Part shown: positions 24,060 through 36,029 of the stretch, one piece after another
Layout of the letters: every line of letters starts with the position of its first letter
Numbering within the stretch: the stretch's first letter is position 1
Assembly: GCF_047511655.1 (NCBI RefSeq)
Contig: NC_133399.1
Coordinates: 5,831,333-5,895,332 of the forward strand
From: Castor canadensis
Taxonomy: Eukaryota > Chordata > Mammalia > Rodentia > Castoridae
Length of the DNA: 64,000 nt
Reading direction: 5' to 3'
Notes under the pieces: generated by a model
The model's input: the letters and a program-made list of their open reading frames with translations, nothing else
Told to the model about the DNA's origin: nothing
Database searches by the model: none
Made by a program: the position numbers and the translations under genes

Positions 24060-24420
24060 TTTGCCCAGGTTGGTCTCAAACCATGATCCTACTAACATTT
24101 GTCTCTTGAGTAGATGAGTTGACAGGCATCAGCCACCACAAACCAGCACAGATATGATATTTCTGAATTACAATTTTATCCTCATTGTCACAATCATCAA
24201 AGTTTACAAAAATAAACTCCCTTTTTTTGCATTGTGTCTGAAATTGTGTCTGCTCTTCATTTTTGCCATCCTTTACAAAATCATCATGTCATTGACAATT
24301 TCAGCATCTCTTCAATGCAAAAAATATGTATGACTAATTTTTTGGTGTAATTGGGCTTTCAACTCAGGACTTTGAACTTGGAAAGCTGGAGCTCTACTTC
24401 TTAAGACAAACCTCCTCCTC
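24060..24420 (-). mobile_element. Two SINE fragments (minus strand)
   Basis: At 24060-24150 'ggttggtctcaaaccatgat' marks the head, and at 24335-24420 'ggctttcaactcaggacttt' marks a decayed tail. About 190 bases of AT-rich DNA separate them. Confidence 0.6.
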
Positions 24421-24667
24421 ACATTTAAGAGATGACTTGGATTTAAAGAATCTTCTCTTTTGGCAGCTCTCTATGGTTGCACACCTCTTCCTAAAGCAAT
24501 TGGGATTATTCATTCTGAACGAGAGAATGAAAATTGAATATTATTTACAGACTATATCACATGTGCACTAATATTCTCAAAATTGCAATGAGTTTTTTGT
24601 GAGTAGGAAAAGTGGGCTAGACCAAAGTTCAAACATCAGAATCATAAAAATGTGGATGAAAGATTCA

Positions 24668-24880
24668 GTTGTGTTGATACACGGTTTAAATCCCAGTCAC
24701 TGAAGAGGATGTTGCACAAAGATTATAAATTGGATGCCAGTCAGGGTTACTACTGAGTTTCTGTCTCAAAATAAAAATACATAGGGGTGTAGCTCACCAC
24801 TGCTCAGATTTCTTAGCAATTACAAAGTCTTGGGTAAACCCAAAGTAATACACACACACATACACACACACATAAAAACA
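24668..24880 (+). mobile_element. Degraded SINE ending in an AC microsatellite
   Basis: SINE-like text runs from 24668, and an (AC)n run with one interruption lies at 24850-24873, probably grown from the SINE tail. Confidence 0.6.
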
Positions 24881-25021
24881 CCAATCTGCATTAACATAAA
24901 CTGCAAATATATAGTGCAAAGTGAAAGAACATTACATGTAAAAAATAGTAACAAAATATATTTGATATACTAATAGCAAAAACAAAATGGAATACAGGGA
25001 AAGCATGATTAAATGGGAATT

Positions 25022-25095
25022 TGAGCAAGGGACTGGTGGCTCCCATTCATAATCTCAGCTTTTTTGGAGACAGTAGTAGGAGGTCTAGGTTGCCT
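25022..25095 (+). mobile_element. SINE head at the edge of the decayed promoter copy
   Basis: 'ggactggtggctcccattca' is a SINE head. The homology of the decayed promoter copy to 26690 onward begins just after it, so this insertion or a linked break removed the promoter upstream part. Confidence 0.65.
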
Positions 25096-25103
25096 ACCAC
25101 ATT

Positions 25104-26130
25104 ATTGCCATATTTGCAATGTGTCTGCTGGAGAATTTTCAGGTTTCCAAGGCTCCAGTAGCTGTGTGAGATCTTCTGACTGCAGGACCATAGGGAGGTC
25201 ACCTGGAAGCATCAGAAGAGGGAAATGCTGAAAGAGTGGCTGGGCATCTGCCATGTTGGGTGGAACCAGAAGGACTTTTGGAACCAGAAGCAATGGTGGT
25301 TTTGACTGGGCCCAGCCTTGTGGGTTCCACAAGTTGTGCCTTGATCACACTATTGACTCCTTAGGTCCTCTGCCACCTTAGGGTGGTGGTGGTGGTGGAC
25401 TGGAGCCCTTTAACCCAGTCCTAGGTCTCTGTGAGGTGACTTCATCCCAGCTCACAGGCCTATTGGGAGTTTCTGCCTGCAAATCCCTATCTGGCCAACT
25501 GAGGTGGCTTGGGATACCATCGTGTATTTATTCAGTTTGTGCTGGGCCAAGGGCCTCCTTTGCAGTGTCCCTGTAACTCCTTACTGTGACCTGGCTTCAC
25601 TTTGAGACCTTCAGGTTTAAGGAAAGCATGGGCTAAACTCTATGCTTTATGTCTTAAATCCAGTGCTTCTTAGTGCTGCCAGTAAGTCCCTAAATTTCCA
25701 CAAATTCTGCACATTGTCAGATTCTTTGGAAATGCAGATCCTCATATGCCTGTGTTTGGCTGCTGAGTGGCCAGAATGCTTTTTGCCCTTCCTGACTTAA
25801 CTGTTAATTGTCCTCAGGTACTTTTTAGTATATTTTTCTATAATAAAATTCTGATGAAGTTAGACGGTGATTTTAAGAAAGAAAGGTGGTTTGCTCTGAA
25901 ATAGAGGGAAAAAATAAGGAGAAGAAGAATTTGGGTACAGACAGACATGGAGATTGGCAAAATCAGTTTTCTCTTGTGATTATCTAGGTCTTGCTTCTTT
26001 CCTTGTTTTATTTTGGGGGACTGAAGTTTGAACTCATAGTTTAGCATTTACAGAGCAGGTGCTCAACTGCTTGAACCACATCTCCAGTCTATTTTATCTG
26101 GTTCTTTATGAGGTGGGGATTCATACATGA
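25104..26130 (+). pseudogene. Decayed tandem copy of KRAB-ZNF promoter-proximal DNA and first exon
   Basis: Collinear with 26690-27730, about 1.59 kb further on. The counterpart of the first coding exon lies near 25198-25227, but the upstream start codon is changed and the splice donor after ATG (25225-25227) reads CT instead of GT. The CCAAT-box region is absent because homology begins downstream of it. I infer a dead first exon, left by a local tandem duplication. A SINE tail at about 26005-26090 is shared by both copies. Confidence 0.7.
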
Positions 26131-26580
26131 AATAACTAAATTGCTTTTTTTGGAAATGTGTTTTTATTTTCTTGGGTGCAAATGATTACGTTGAAACATG
26201 ACGTATGAAGAATCCCTGGCCATCTGCTCCATTCCAGTTTAAAGAGTTTGACCATCAGTCCAACATCGACTTCCTGTGTCCTAGCCTACTTGAGTCTCCC
26301 CTCTTAAACAGACATGATGAATTTTCTCCAAGGAGTATTGAATCTACAATTCTCTGAGTAAACCTCTTGTCTCATTTTCAGGAAGAGTATTCAAAAAAGT
26401 CAGAATGAATATGATAAGAGGACGTGCTAGGTCCAGAAGGCCAGGGCAAGTTTTCCTGAAAGTAGTTATTCCACAAACTAACACATATCTCCAATAAAGG
26501 AAGCCTGTCCTTTCAAGTCTCCAGTTTAGCATTCCCCCTCCCCTCCACTATATGTTCCCATCAGTCAAGGGCTTGGGGGG
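26131..26580. other. No gene recognised between promoter copies
   Basis: A 62-codon minus-strand frame only. The sequence becomes C-rich near 26540, just before the promoter. Confidence 0.45.
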
Positions 26581-26599
26581 GTTGGGCCCTGTATCCATT

Positions 26600-27050
26600 A
26601 GCCAATCAGAGCGGCTGTTTAATCGCCTGCACCTCCTGTCCAATGAGGAGCGACAGTGGTAGGCGATTCACATTGCCTTCCTCATGATCGCCATATTTAC
26701 CACAAGCCTGCTGCCATTTCTCAGGCTACAGAGCTCCAGCACCTTTGTGAAATCTTCTGACTGCGGGACTATAGTGATGTCCTGGATGCGTCAGAAGCGG
26801 GAAATGGTGAGAGGGCAGCTGGGCATCTGCAGTGCTGGGTGGAGGAACTGTTGTATCTGGAGGAAGCGGCGGTTTTGACTGAGACCTCTCCGTCCTGGAG
26901 TCGGCTCCCTGATCACGTAGTTGGGGCCTTCGGTCAATGGGCGACTGGAGGGTGTCGGTGGAGCGGGAGCCTTGGGCTCCGTCTGTGTCCCTGTGAGGCG
27001 ACTTCATCCCAGTCCACAGCTCTTCTGGTAAACTAATGTGCAAATTCCTG
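26600..27050 (+). promoter_or_regulatory. Candidate CpG-bearing promoter of the KRAB-ZNF gene
   Basis: 'gccaatcagagcgg' at 26601-26614 and 'tgtccaatgaggagcg' near 26637-26652 are CCAAT boxes of the type bound by NF-Y. CpG dinucleotides cluster between 26610 and 27030, while the surrounding DNA is nearly free of them, which suggests a germline-unmethylated promoter. The first coding exon is inside. No TATA box is evident. Promoter function is inference. Confidence 0.65.
26777..26806 (+). CDS. Proposed first coding exon of the KRAB-ZNF gene
   Basis: Ten codons read MSWMRQKREM and end in ATG immediately before the donor GTGAGA (26807). As I recall, human KRAB-ZNF proteins of the ZNF91 group begin with a ten-residue first exon of the form M-P-G-x-P-x-S-L-E-M spliced to GPLTF. 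Here the length, the closing E-M, the splice phase and the next exon's EPLTV all fit. An in-frame ATG also exists further upstream (26684), so the start is not certain; 26777 is chosen because of this match. The KRAB exon lies about 26 kb downstream, so the link is inferred and another exon could exist in between. Confidence 0.6.
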
Positions 27051-27730
27051 TTCTGCAGACTGAGGTGGCTGAGGAGCGTCCTGAGTACTTATGGAGTTTG
27101 TGCCAGGACAGGGCGCTCCTGTTCAGTGTCCCCACAAATCCTCACTGTGACCTGACTTCCCTTTGAGTCCATCAGGTTCAAGGGAAGCCTTGGCTAAACT
27201 CTGTGCACTGTCCCTTCAACGCAATGCTTCTCCGTGCTGCTAATCAGTCCCCAAATTTCCATGACTCCCGCACATTGCCAGATTCATTGGAAACGCGAAT
27301 CCACATGTGCACGTGGTTGGCTTCTGAGTGGAGAGGACACATTTTTTCTTTCTGACTTAACTGTTAATTTCCACAGGTTTTTTTCTAGAATAGTGCTTTG
27401 TAATGAAATGCTATTTAACTTAGACCATGACTTTAGAAAATTATTCTAGGGGGAAAGCCCCAAAAGAAAGGTATGCAGGCATCTCTAGGCAGAAAGGCAA
27501 TTTGCTCTCAAAGAGAGAAGAAAACAGGAGAAGAAATAAATTGGGAGTGGACAGACATGGAGAATGGAAAGAACAGTATTCGCATCATGGTCTTGTGCCC
27601 TTGTTACTTGTGTTATTTTGGGGGACTGAGGTTTGAAATTGTAGTTTTGCATTTACACTGCAGAGCTCATCTGCTTGAACCATAGCTCCCTTCTCTTTTG
27701 CTCTGGTTATTTTGTAAATGGGGTCTGGTA
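27051..27730. repeat. Downstream part of the tandem promoter duplication
   Basis: Matches 25480-26130, including the 'ttattttgggggactga' stretch near 27613 and 25999 and a decayed minus-strand SINE tail at about 27620-27690. It would lie in intron 1 of the ZNF gene. Confidence 0.65.
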
Positions 27731-27821
27731 AACAATTTTGCTTAGCTGATTTTGACTGTAATCATGATGTCAGTCTCCCCATTACCTAGGTTTGCAGGGA
27801 GGAGCTACCAGTGCTAGGGTA

Positions 27822-28022
27822 TTCACTGCACTGGGATTTAGCTCAGGTCCTCACGTTTGCTAGGCATGTGCTCTAACCACTTGAGTGACTCCACTAGCCT
27901 TTTCTTCTGATGGGTTTTTTTCAGTTAGGGTCTCAAGAACTTTGTGCTAGCATGGTGTTTGAATCAAGACCCTCCTGATCTCTGTCTAATGAACAGCAAT
28001 GATAACAGACATGAATCACAGG
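27822..28022 (-). mobile_element. Two-part tRNA-like SINE (minus strand)
   Basis: The tail 'gagtcactcaagtggttaga' and the head with 'atcaggagggtcttgattca' read on the minus strand; both parts are present. Confidence 0.85.
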
Positions 28023-28189
28023 GACCTGGTTCTTCATGATCTTATAGTGACACTACAGTGTGATTTGTTTGATGACTCAGGCTCAGATTTGTGAAATTGA
28101 CCTTATAACTACTTACAAACCATTTTGACGATATTTGCAATGATTACTTCATAATCATTTTTTATGCAAAAAAGGGCATTTGGACAGTG

Positions 28190-28615
28190 GGTGAAGGAAT
28201 GTCTGAGTTTGCAAAGGGGATAATCAGAAGAATGTTGGTTGTGTGCTCATTTTCTAGTGCAGTAATAATTGGAAGTGTGGGTTAATTGTAGATATTTGTG
28301 AGTGTTACAACTTCAAATATATCATTTCACCACTTTCCTTTTGTGTTGAGTTGGATTGTTAGACAGAGTGTAATTTGTGCCAATGAAGACAAGACTGTTA
28401 TGCCCATGCTCAGAGAAAGACACCTTTATATATTTCCTGAGGGGGCTAAAGTTGGTGCATTGGGAAGGTGATGTGGGTGTGTAGTATATTTTAAAAGTTT
28501 TGGTCCTTGTGTCAGTTTCTAGCAAGCAGATTCTGAATCCTTGAAGTTTCTGAGGCAGTAGGAGTCTTTGTTTTCCTAAGCCCCATTGAGACAATGCTTG
28601 CATTTATTCTGATGA
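28190..28615. repeat. Most diverged relative of blocks A, B and C
   Basis: Weak collinear similarity to 33640-33965: 'agagtgtaatttgtgccaat', then an 'agacaccttt' phrase, then a 'tagtatattttaaaa' phrase. The similarity is low enough that an alignment is needed to confirm it. Confidence 0.45.
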
Positions 28616-29429
28616 TTTTTCTCAGAGTGGAACCTCTTTATGACTAGGAAGGTGACTGGTGTGACCAGACAAAGCAAACATGTGCTAGGACTTGTCTGTT
28701 TCACCCTGCCCAGAAGTTGGAGGGACTGTGCTAAGTCTGGATGGTATCAGATATGAAATGAAGGACTATTAGTTGGTGTTTGAAAGTTGGTTGGTGTTGG
28801 TAACACCACGTTTGTTAACAGAAGCGATGGGAAAGAAACACAGCACAAGTCCTAACATTTGGGGTCTTTGGGGGAGTGTTTGGTAATGTTACCAGAGTGT
28901 CCATTCTTGGTACTTTTGTCTTGTGTGAGATGAATTCAAGAAGACATTGGAGTTGAGCAAAAGTGAAGTATGGTTCATTAATTAAAGAGTACACATTGAA
29001 TAGTCTTCATAGGTACCAGTTAGGCATAAACTATGGATATACTTAGTAAACCTAAAATTGTGGAAGAAATCAGAAGGTTTCTGAAAATAAATATTGGAAT
29101 TAATACATCTCAATATACATTGACAAAGATTAAGATAGCTCACTAAGGTTACATTATGTCAAAAACTGACATTGAGTATTTCCCTCACCTTAAAGTGAGT
29201 GCATGACAATAATTTGGAGTAATGGATATTTCACAAAGACTCAAGTCTATAAATCAAATCCCTTGTGGTGAGGTTGACCCAGAAGATTTTGCTCATTTTA
29301 ATTATGTAAAGTTGCCCTAGTGTTCTACACTGTTAGGAGAATATTCTTTTTGGGCAGGGGTTCTGGTATTGGTGCTCTGTAGAGTATGGAAAATTTATAT
29401 TTCTTAGGAAGTTTTGATAGTTTATGAAT
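28616..29429. other. No gene or repeat recognised
   Basis: Short open frames only. Confidence 0.45.
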
Positions 29430-29730
29430 TTATCTGAAGTTTTATGGATGATTGCTTATTCTGAGATTTGCCAATATGTGGAATGTCCTATTTATTACAC
29501 TTGTCCAACTTTAATTAAACAGCTTCTTTCAAAACTGTTGTTTGTACTATACTGATGGTCTGTGCTGTTGAGCATTTTTCTTAATTGGTTCCTTCATGTT
29601 ACTCTGGTCCCCATCTTACCCCTTCCTCTGCCTGTCATTCTTTTTGTGATATTCCTTTGTTTTTTGTAAATAGTGTTCTTCTATTAATTTGAAGTTCTGG
29701 TTGTTATTATAAATTCAGCAAAATGATGTA
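29430..29730. repeat. Diverged direct repeat of 36500-36800
   Basis: Both copies run through 'aattaaacagcttcttt'/'aattagcttctttgtat' and 'ccttcatgttactctggtcc'/'cctcatgttatttaaaactg'. I do not recognise the source element. Confidence 0.5.
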
Positions 29731-30174
29731 CTGTGCATTTAGCTGGTGTAGTACAATCTTGCTGAAATCCTTTATATACCTATTTATTTACTTATTTATT
29801 ACTCAGGGTCTTGTGATTGCTAAGGCATGCACTACACCACTTGAGCCCGTCTGATAGGTGCAGTCCTTTATTAATTATACTATCACATTTTCTGTCCCTC
29901 TTTTTAAAACCAAGTATGTTTAAAATGTATTGTTAGTAATTTTTTGAATGTGTCAAATCCTTTTCTATGTAAGCTAAATGCATTTCAAATAAAGATGTGC
30001 TTCTTCATGGACAGGGCCAGCATATTAGTATGTTCTCCACTATTGCTCTTCAACCCATATACAACTGTTCTTACTAATTGTTCGTATTATAAGGCATGAT
30101 CACCTAGTCCATAGTTCATGTTCAATGACTTTAAGCAAAGATTTTCCTTGAATACCTGTAGTGGGGAAGAAAGT
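29731..30174. other. AT-rich, with one SINE-tail piece
   Basis: A minus-strand tRNA-like tail fragment lies at 29800-29862 ('ggctcaagtggtgtagtgca'). Nothing else is recognised. Confidence 0.5.
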
Positions 30175-33100
30175 AAAGAATTTTTGTTCATTTCTTAATT
30201 TTCTAGCACTGTTTTTCTTTATGTGATCTACATTCTTACCTTACATGTTTTTGTTTCTATCTAGAGAAGTTCCAACAATTTTCATAATTCAGATACTGGT
30301 AACACATTCTGTGAATTTTGAAATGTTTTCTTTCTCTTCTGGCTGCATAATTTCATTCCGTTTCCTGTTGATTCTTTGTTCTTCTTGTTCTTGTCCTCCG
30401 TTGAGCACCTATAGTGATGGTTTCATTGAACTTCTTGTATCTCAATCTTCATAATTTCTAGATAATCCTTTGATGATTTCTAAGTCTGTATTAACATTAA
30501 CTTCTTTGTATATAGTATTTCTACTTTGCTGGTTCTTCAACATGATTGGCTACAATCCTTTGATTCTACTTTAGAGTGTCCCAAGAAAGACTTTGTGAAA
30601 TGAGTTCATTGCCTATTATTTTTAATAGGCAATCAATAGTCACATTGTGAAAAAAAATTTTGGACCCAAGGCCTAAGCTCCTTAGTTGTCTCATTTTACT
30701 TCCAGCTAATTGCCCTTCAATTTCAATGAAAGAATCAGGGAAAGGAGAATTATGACACAGCTAGGGATATGCTGTGAGATGAAGTAGTGTAAGCACTGAG
30801 CTCATGCTCATCATATGCAGGTTATGGACATGAAATTGGCAAATATTGAAATAGGCAAAGAACAGGGGACAGTATCCAAAGATATGCATAAGTAAAGGGT
30901 TCCAGTCACAAGAATGATTTAGTTATCACTCAGCTGTAGTTTTGGGAGAGGTTCTGGAGTTTTATGCAGAGGATGGTCCATCCAAGGAATGTCTACTGTT
31001 GGGGGTAGATTTGGTTTCAGGTCATGAAGAAAATATCAATCTTCTCCTTCCTAGATTCCAAGGGAGTTGCAAGGTGATTGCAGAGAATGGCTCAGAGAAG
31101 AGACTGATTGTAAATGGAGAGATGCCATGTTTTTTCCTGATTTTAGTTGATGGACTGAATATGGAGTCCATGCTTTTTAGCAAAAGCAGTCTGAGGAACT
31201 TCTACAATGCTTTCTGTCTGATGACCCACATTTCCCTGTCTCCTCATATTTGTTGTTATTTGTTCCTTGTGCATGAACAGTAGATATGATATTATCTTCA
31301 TGCACAGTTTTTCATTTTCCTGGCCTGGACCACAATTTTCCTGAGATCACAGGAAAATTGTCCCCATGGGAAAATAGGTGTGAAATTCTCTTAGCATATT
31401 CCAGGCTCCATTTCCCAGTTGAAGAAGAAGGGTCCATTCTGAAAAACAGGGTTCTGCTTAGCTACAATGAGTCACCAGGCTGGACTGGGTAGGCATCAGG
31501 GCTGAAGCCTATACTGCTGAGTGCTGTTGCTGGGTTCAATTATTTGGGTTTTGCATTCCCCCTGGTAGGAATTTCTGTTACTCAGATCTCAAGGGGTGGG
31601 TTCTTGATCCCTAGCCAGTGAGAAGAGCTTAGGAAGTGGTGAATCACAGGCTGGTGTAAAGAGAACCCTCTACTTACTACAGGAAATGCCTTCCAGTCTC
31701 TGCCATATTAGTGTGATAGCTACAGCTTGTCTTCTACTTAATAATTGGGCTTGCTTATTGGTATGTTCTTCTTTTCTTTATTTTATTTATTTTCTTTTTG
31801 CAGAACTGGGGCTTGAAGTCAGGGTGTACCCCTTGAGTCACTCTGCCATCCCTTTTTTGTGAAGTGTTTTGTTAAGACATGGTCTCACAAACCATTTGCC
31901 TGGTCTGGCTTCAAAACATGATCCTCCTGATCTCTTCCTCCTGAGTATCTAGTATTATAGGTGTGAGCCAGTGGCATTGTGGTTGTTTTTTATTTCTTGA
32001 CTAATAATAGGTAGATTGAGGGAATAGGTGTGACAAATCCTTGTCCATATAGACAAGTTACTGATAGCAACAACTGTGACCACACCTGGCTTTTTGTCCT
32101 AGTCTATTGAAGTTTCACTTGCCCTGTCCTCCAAATAGGTCCTTCTGTGAAATCAGTGGCTATATCCTTACATGCTGAGTGTGGAGTATTCTCAGCAGAC
32201 TCTGGACCCATTTCCATGTGAAAGTAATAGGGTTCTTTTGGAAAAATCTAGGTTGAGGTTCTGCTTAAATACAGTGCATCCCCACACTGGGAAACATAAG
32301 GTCCAGGGAGGAGGCCTGGTCTCCTAAGGTCTTTGCCTGGAAGCACTTACTGGCCCTGCCAGTTTGCCAGGTAGGGTATCACTTCTCCTGTCACAGAGAT
32401 CTAAGTTGACTGGACCTAGGTTCATTAAGGCATGAAAATTGTTGGAGGGAAGAACTGTGTAGGCTGACCAATCCAAATCCGGTGGAATGACCACCATCTA
32501 ATCCTTGGAAAATGACTCTGTGATTCCCATCATTTTCTGAATTACTGAGTTTTTTTTTTTTTTTTATATGGACACTGTGGGACTCTCTCAGTCCCATTAT
32601 GTGTGTGCTCAGCTAGGTTGGAGGGCAAAACCCAATCACAATAGAAAGCCAAGGTAGTGTTTGTGACCAGGGTCCTCTCAGGATGATGAGGATGTTGGAC
32701 CTGCTTGAAGCAGGGGTAGAGACTTTATCCTCTGCAGAACAGAGCTGGAATCTGATGCCTTTAGTTGCCTGGAGTGTCTTGTGGTCTTCCATCCTAAATA
32801 TAGGGTGTAGATCTGCAAAGATGAGCAGGAACCTGTCATCATGTGCTCTACCTCTGAGTTACCTCATCTATCCTGGAACCCTTGATTGTTTCCCCAAATG
32901 AGGTGATGGTAGCAGGTAGTAGGTCACCAGCACGAGAAACTATGATCCTTAGTGTCCCTGCTGCTTCCAAACTTCTAAGGGTAAAATTGATGGTCCTGAA
33001 TTATGTAAAAATGTGGAAGCAGGGTTTTGAATACACAACCAGATCCCAGACTTGTGCTACTTAGGGATTTACTAAATCCCTAAATTTACACAAAGCTCAC

Positions 33101-34520
33101 ATTGCACAACTTACTGCCATGGTGATGAACTTGCACTTGGGTTTCAGATGGGAGGGTTGAGATTGGAAACTTATCAAAGGTTTATGAATATAATTGATGT
33201 TCTCTTTGTCCTGTGTCTACACAGTATTTTCCAAAAATGAAATGAAAATTGAGGCAAAATATGAACTTAGGGTCTCAGTGGCAGGACAACCCCAACAACA
33301 GCATGTGCACTGTCTCAAGAAAGCCAAAGAAGGGCTGTTTTGTCAAGAGTAGTAAAGAGGAACAAAAAGTTGTAAAAAGAAGCTGAGAGATAATGTGTAA
33401 AAGAGGGCCTCAAATTAGGTTGTGTATCAGAGATCCTTAGCCTTGAGATTCTGTTTTATGTAATAATAAAGGAGGGGTTGATATAGTGGCTCAAAGAGAC
33501 TGCCTGGAAAGAGTAGGGAATTTCATTAGGATATTTTCTATAATTAGAATTCTTTTTCAGATGATCAAGTAAGATGATGAATTTGAGGCGGAACATGGAA
33601 GAGTCAAAAGTGTGTGCTTCCCTTGTTGGGTATCTAAGAATAATGGGAACATGAAGGATGGTAGGGTGGTGATATTAACCACTACTGTTACCAAGATTAC
33701 TTTGCTTGGGTAAGTTTTCAGTTGTTTGCATTTTCGTTCATAGAATTTGTCTAGTCACAATGTAATTTGTGACAATTGATGAAGCCTTTCATGGACCATG
33801 GTAAAGTCAGAGACTTTCAGGATCTCCAGCTAAAAGAAAGGATTTATTCACTTGAGAGGTTATTTTGTTTGGTGATAGATTTAAAAAACCATGTTTGTTC
33901 TTCATCACAGGTTATGGCACAAAATTACTAAAACTTTTAGAATATCTTGACCAATAGGAAGAACTTTGGATGTTACCCTTTAACCCTTTAAGAGATATCT
34001 AAATTTATGCTAGTTAGGTGATACATGGTACCATCCCAGATAAACAAGTGTCCCTCAAACCATGATCCTCCTGACTTCAGTCTCTGAAGTAGTTTGTGTG
34101 AAAAGTGTGAGCCACTAGAGTCTCAAAAGTTCTTCCTTCTGTATTGTGTATTGTAATCATCTTTTACCTTGGAAATTGAAGTAGCCATTATTGGGAAGTT
34201 ATTTATTAGTTGGTTTGAAGTAGGAAAATGACACTAGGAGAAAACCAATAGAAATAATACAGGTAATCCTATTTTTATACTTTTATTGAAACTTGAATTT
34301 CTTTTGCTTATTTCTTTTTTGTTCATATCATTTTGTTTATTTTAGTTTTTTCCTGTGCTTGGGAAAGAACCTGTGGCCTTGCTCACATTCAGAAATTGAC
34401 CTACCACCATGCTATTCATTTATTTTCTCAAGGATTCACTTATTTTCACATTTCAATGTTTTTGGTGAAGTACAAATATTTCATGAGCCCCAATCTCCAA
34501 AAATAACCAGAGCAAAAAGA
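30175..34520. repeat. Duplication block B
   Basis: Direct duplicate of block C, about 17 kb away. In one stretch of about 135 bases (31145-31280 against 48130-48268) I count seven differences. Order inside the block: a Y-related internal piece (30175-30680, also at 39220-39800), an open-frame region (30942-31283), X LTR material, a SINE at 31790-31985, more X LTR material at 32100-32560, then the part shared with block A. The block would lie in intron 1 of the ZNF gene. Confidence 0.85.
31790..31985 (-). mobile_element. tRNA-like SINE in block B
   Basis: Minus-strand two-part SINE, present at the matching site in block C (48780-48975). It therefore predates the B-C duplication. Confidence 0.8.
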
Positions 34521-34524
34521 GTGG

Positions 34525-34600
34525 AAGTGTGGCGCAATTAGTAGGAATCTGCTTTGCAAACATAAAACCCTGAACTCACAGATTTGTCCAACCAAAAATG
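34525..34600 (+). mobile_element. tRNA-like SINE tail
   Basis: 'ggcgcaattagtaggaatct' followed by 'aaaaccctgaactcac' resembles a decayed SINE tail. Confidence 0.5.
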
Positions 34601-36029
34601 AAAAGAAAGGAGAGAAATGCAGAAAATGATGATAGATAACTTAATATGCTTATCAGCCTACTGGATGCAAGTGTTGCAGAATTCATTAATCAACACCAAA
34701 TAAAAATATTTTAAATGAATTCGGTGAATTTTTCCCAAAGAGTCACCACATTCTAAGTTATCAAATGAGTTTAAATTTGTAAAACTTTTAAAAAATTCAA
34801 CAAAGTCTGGTGTTCCGTGAGATGGTGTGTTACTAGTTTGAAGCTGCATAGTACTTGAAATCAGGTGAGCCACAGGTAAATGCTGGTGTGTGTTCTTTCC
34901 TTTCTTAAGGTGTAACTGTTGCTACCATGGTCCTGTTTGCTCTTCAGTGTTTTGACTTTGACATGTATAGTTATTCTGGATTTACACTTCTCTATGAACA
35001 CATGAAAAATATCTGTGAGGGCAAGAGTCAAATATAGTCACATTTTGATAGTCTCATAGAGACTGAGTTTCTGCATTTGACATTTTATTTTAGTGGAAAC
35101 TTAAAATGATGGAACTGAGATGTTCTCTCTCAGAAATATCAGTGTAGAAGCCTAGAGTTTTCTCAGTAGTAGATGAGAGTAAAAGAACATGATGTGCTCC
35201 CAGAGTTATATCTTCAGGTTTCTGTGCTGATCAATGGAATTTTATGTCTGGCAGGACTCCTTTTCAGCACTGAGTGTGTTCTTTACCCTTGAAGGTTTTT
35301 GAAAAAATTGCACTATGTGGGATGTCCCAAAATTAAGGAATGCAGATGGACACTTGCTAGGGAAAAAAGATCTTTGGTTTACAAGAATGGGAAAGAACTT
35401 GGGAGATAACAGCTGATGACAAGTGGCTAAATCAACTTTCACTGCTGGTAGATTATTCCCTGTAATAATTCTGTTCTGAGGGTGACAGTAAAGAGAGATT
35501 TTCTGCTAATTCATGGTCAGGGTGGGTAAGAGTGAGCATGACAGCAGGAAGAATAAAAAAGTTTAAAATGTTTGCTTCCTAAGTGTTTTCTTTGCACTAT
35601 TTTGTAAAAACTGAGAAAATCCTTTTTTGAACTTATCCATTAAACTGTGCTCTTATTTTGACCCTTTGGAATTAGGAAAAGCATTAGATCTATCCCATAT
35701 AAATGCCTTCTGGGTGCTGTGTTTGAGTGTGTTTCACAAACTCAATCATGTGTGATATTGAACTAAACTGTTTTCACTTTTGTTTCAGTGGTCATTGTTT
35801 TGGGGTCTTTTCTAGATATCTTCTCCAAGATGTGAAAAACAGTTCTGATTAATATTCATAAAATGTCCAGTGGGTATTAGAAACAGTTTCAGGACTCTAT
35901 TTCATAATTAGAATTAGAAAAATTTCAGTGGTGATTGCATCAGTTGCCACTCCATTTAAGACTGGAAAAGAAGTCCACAGAATGAAAAGTGGTGTTGCTG
36001 TACATTGATATCCTGAAGTTCAGAATATC
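34601..36029. other. No gene or repeat recognised
   Basis: AT-rich. Open frames reach 71 codons and show no known protein. Confidence 0.5.
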
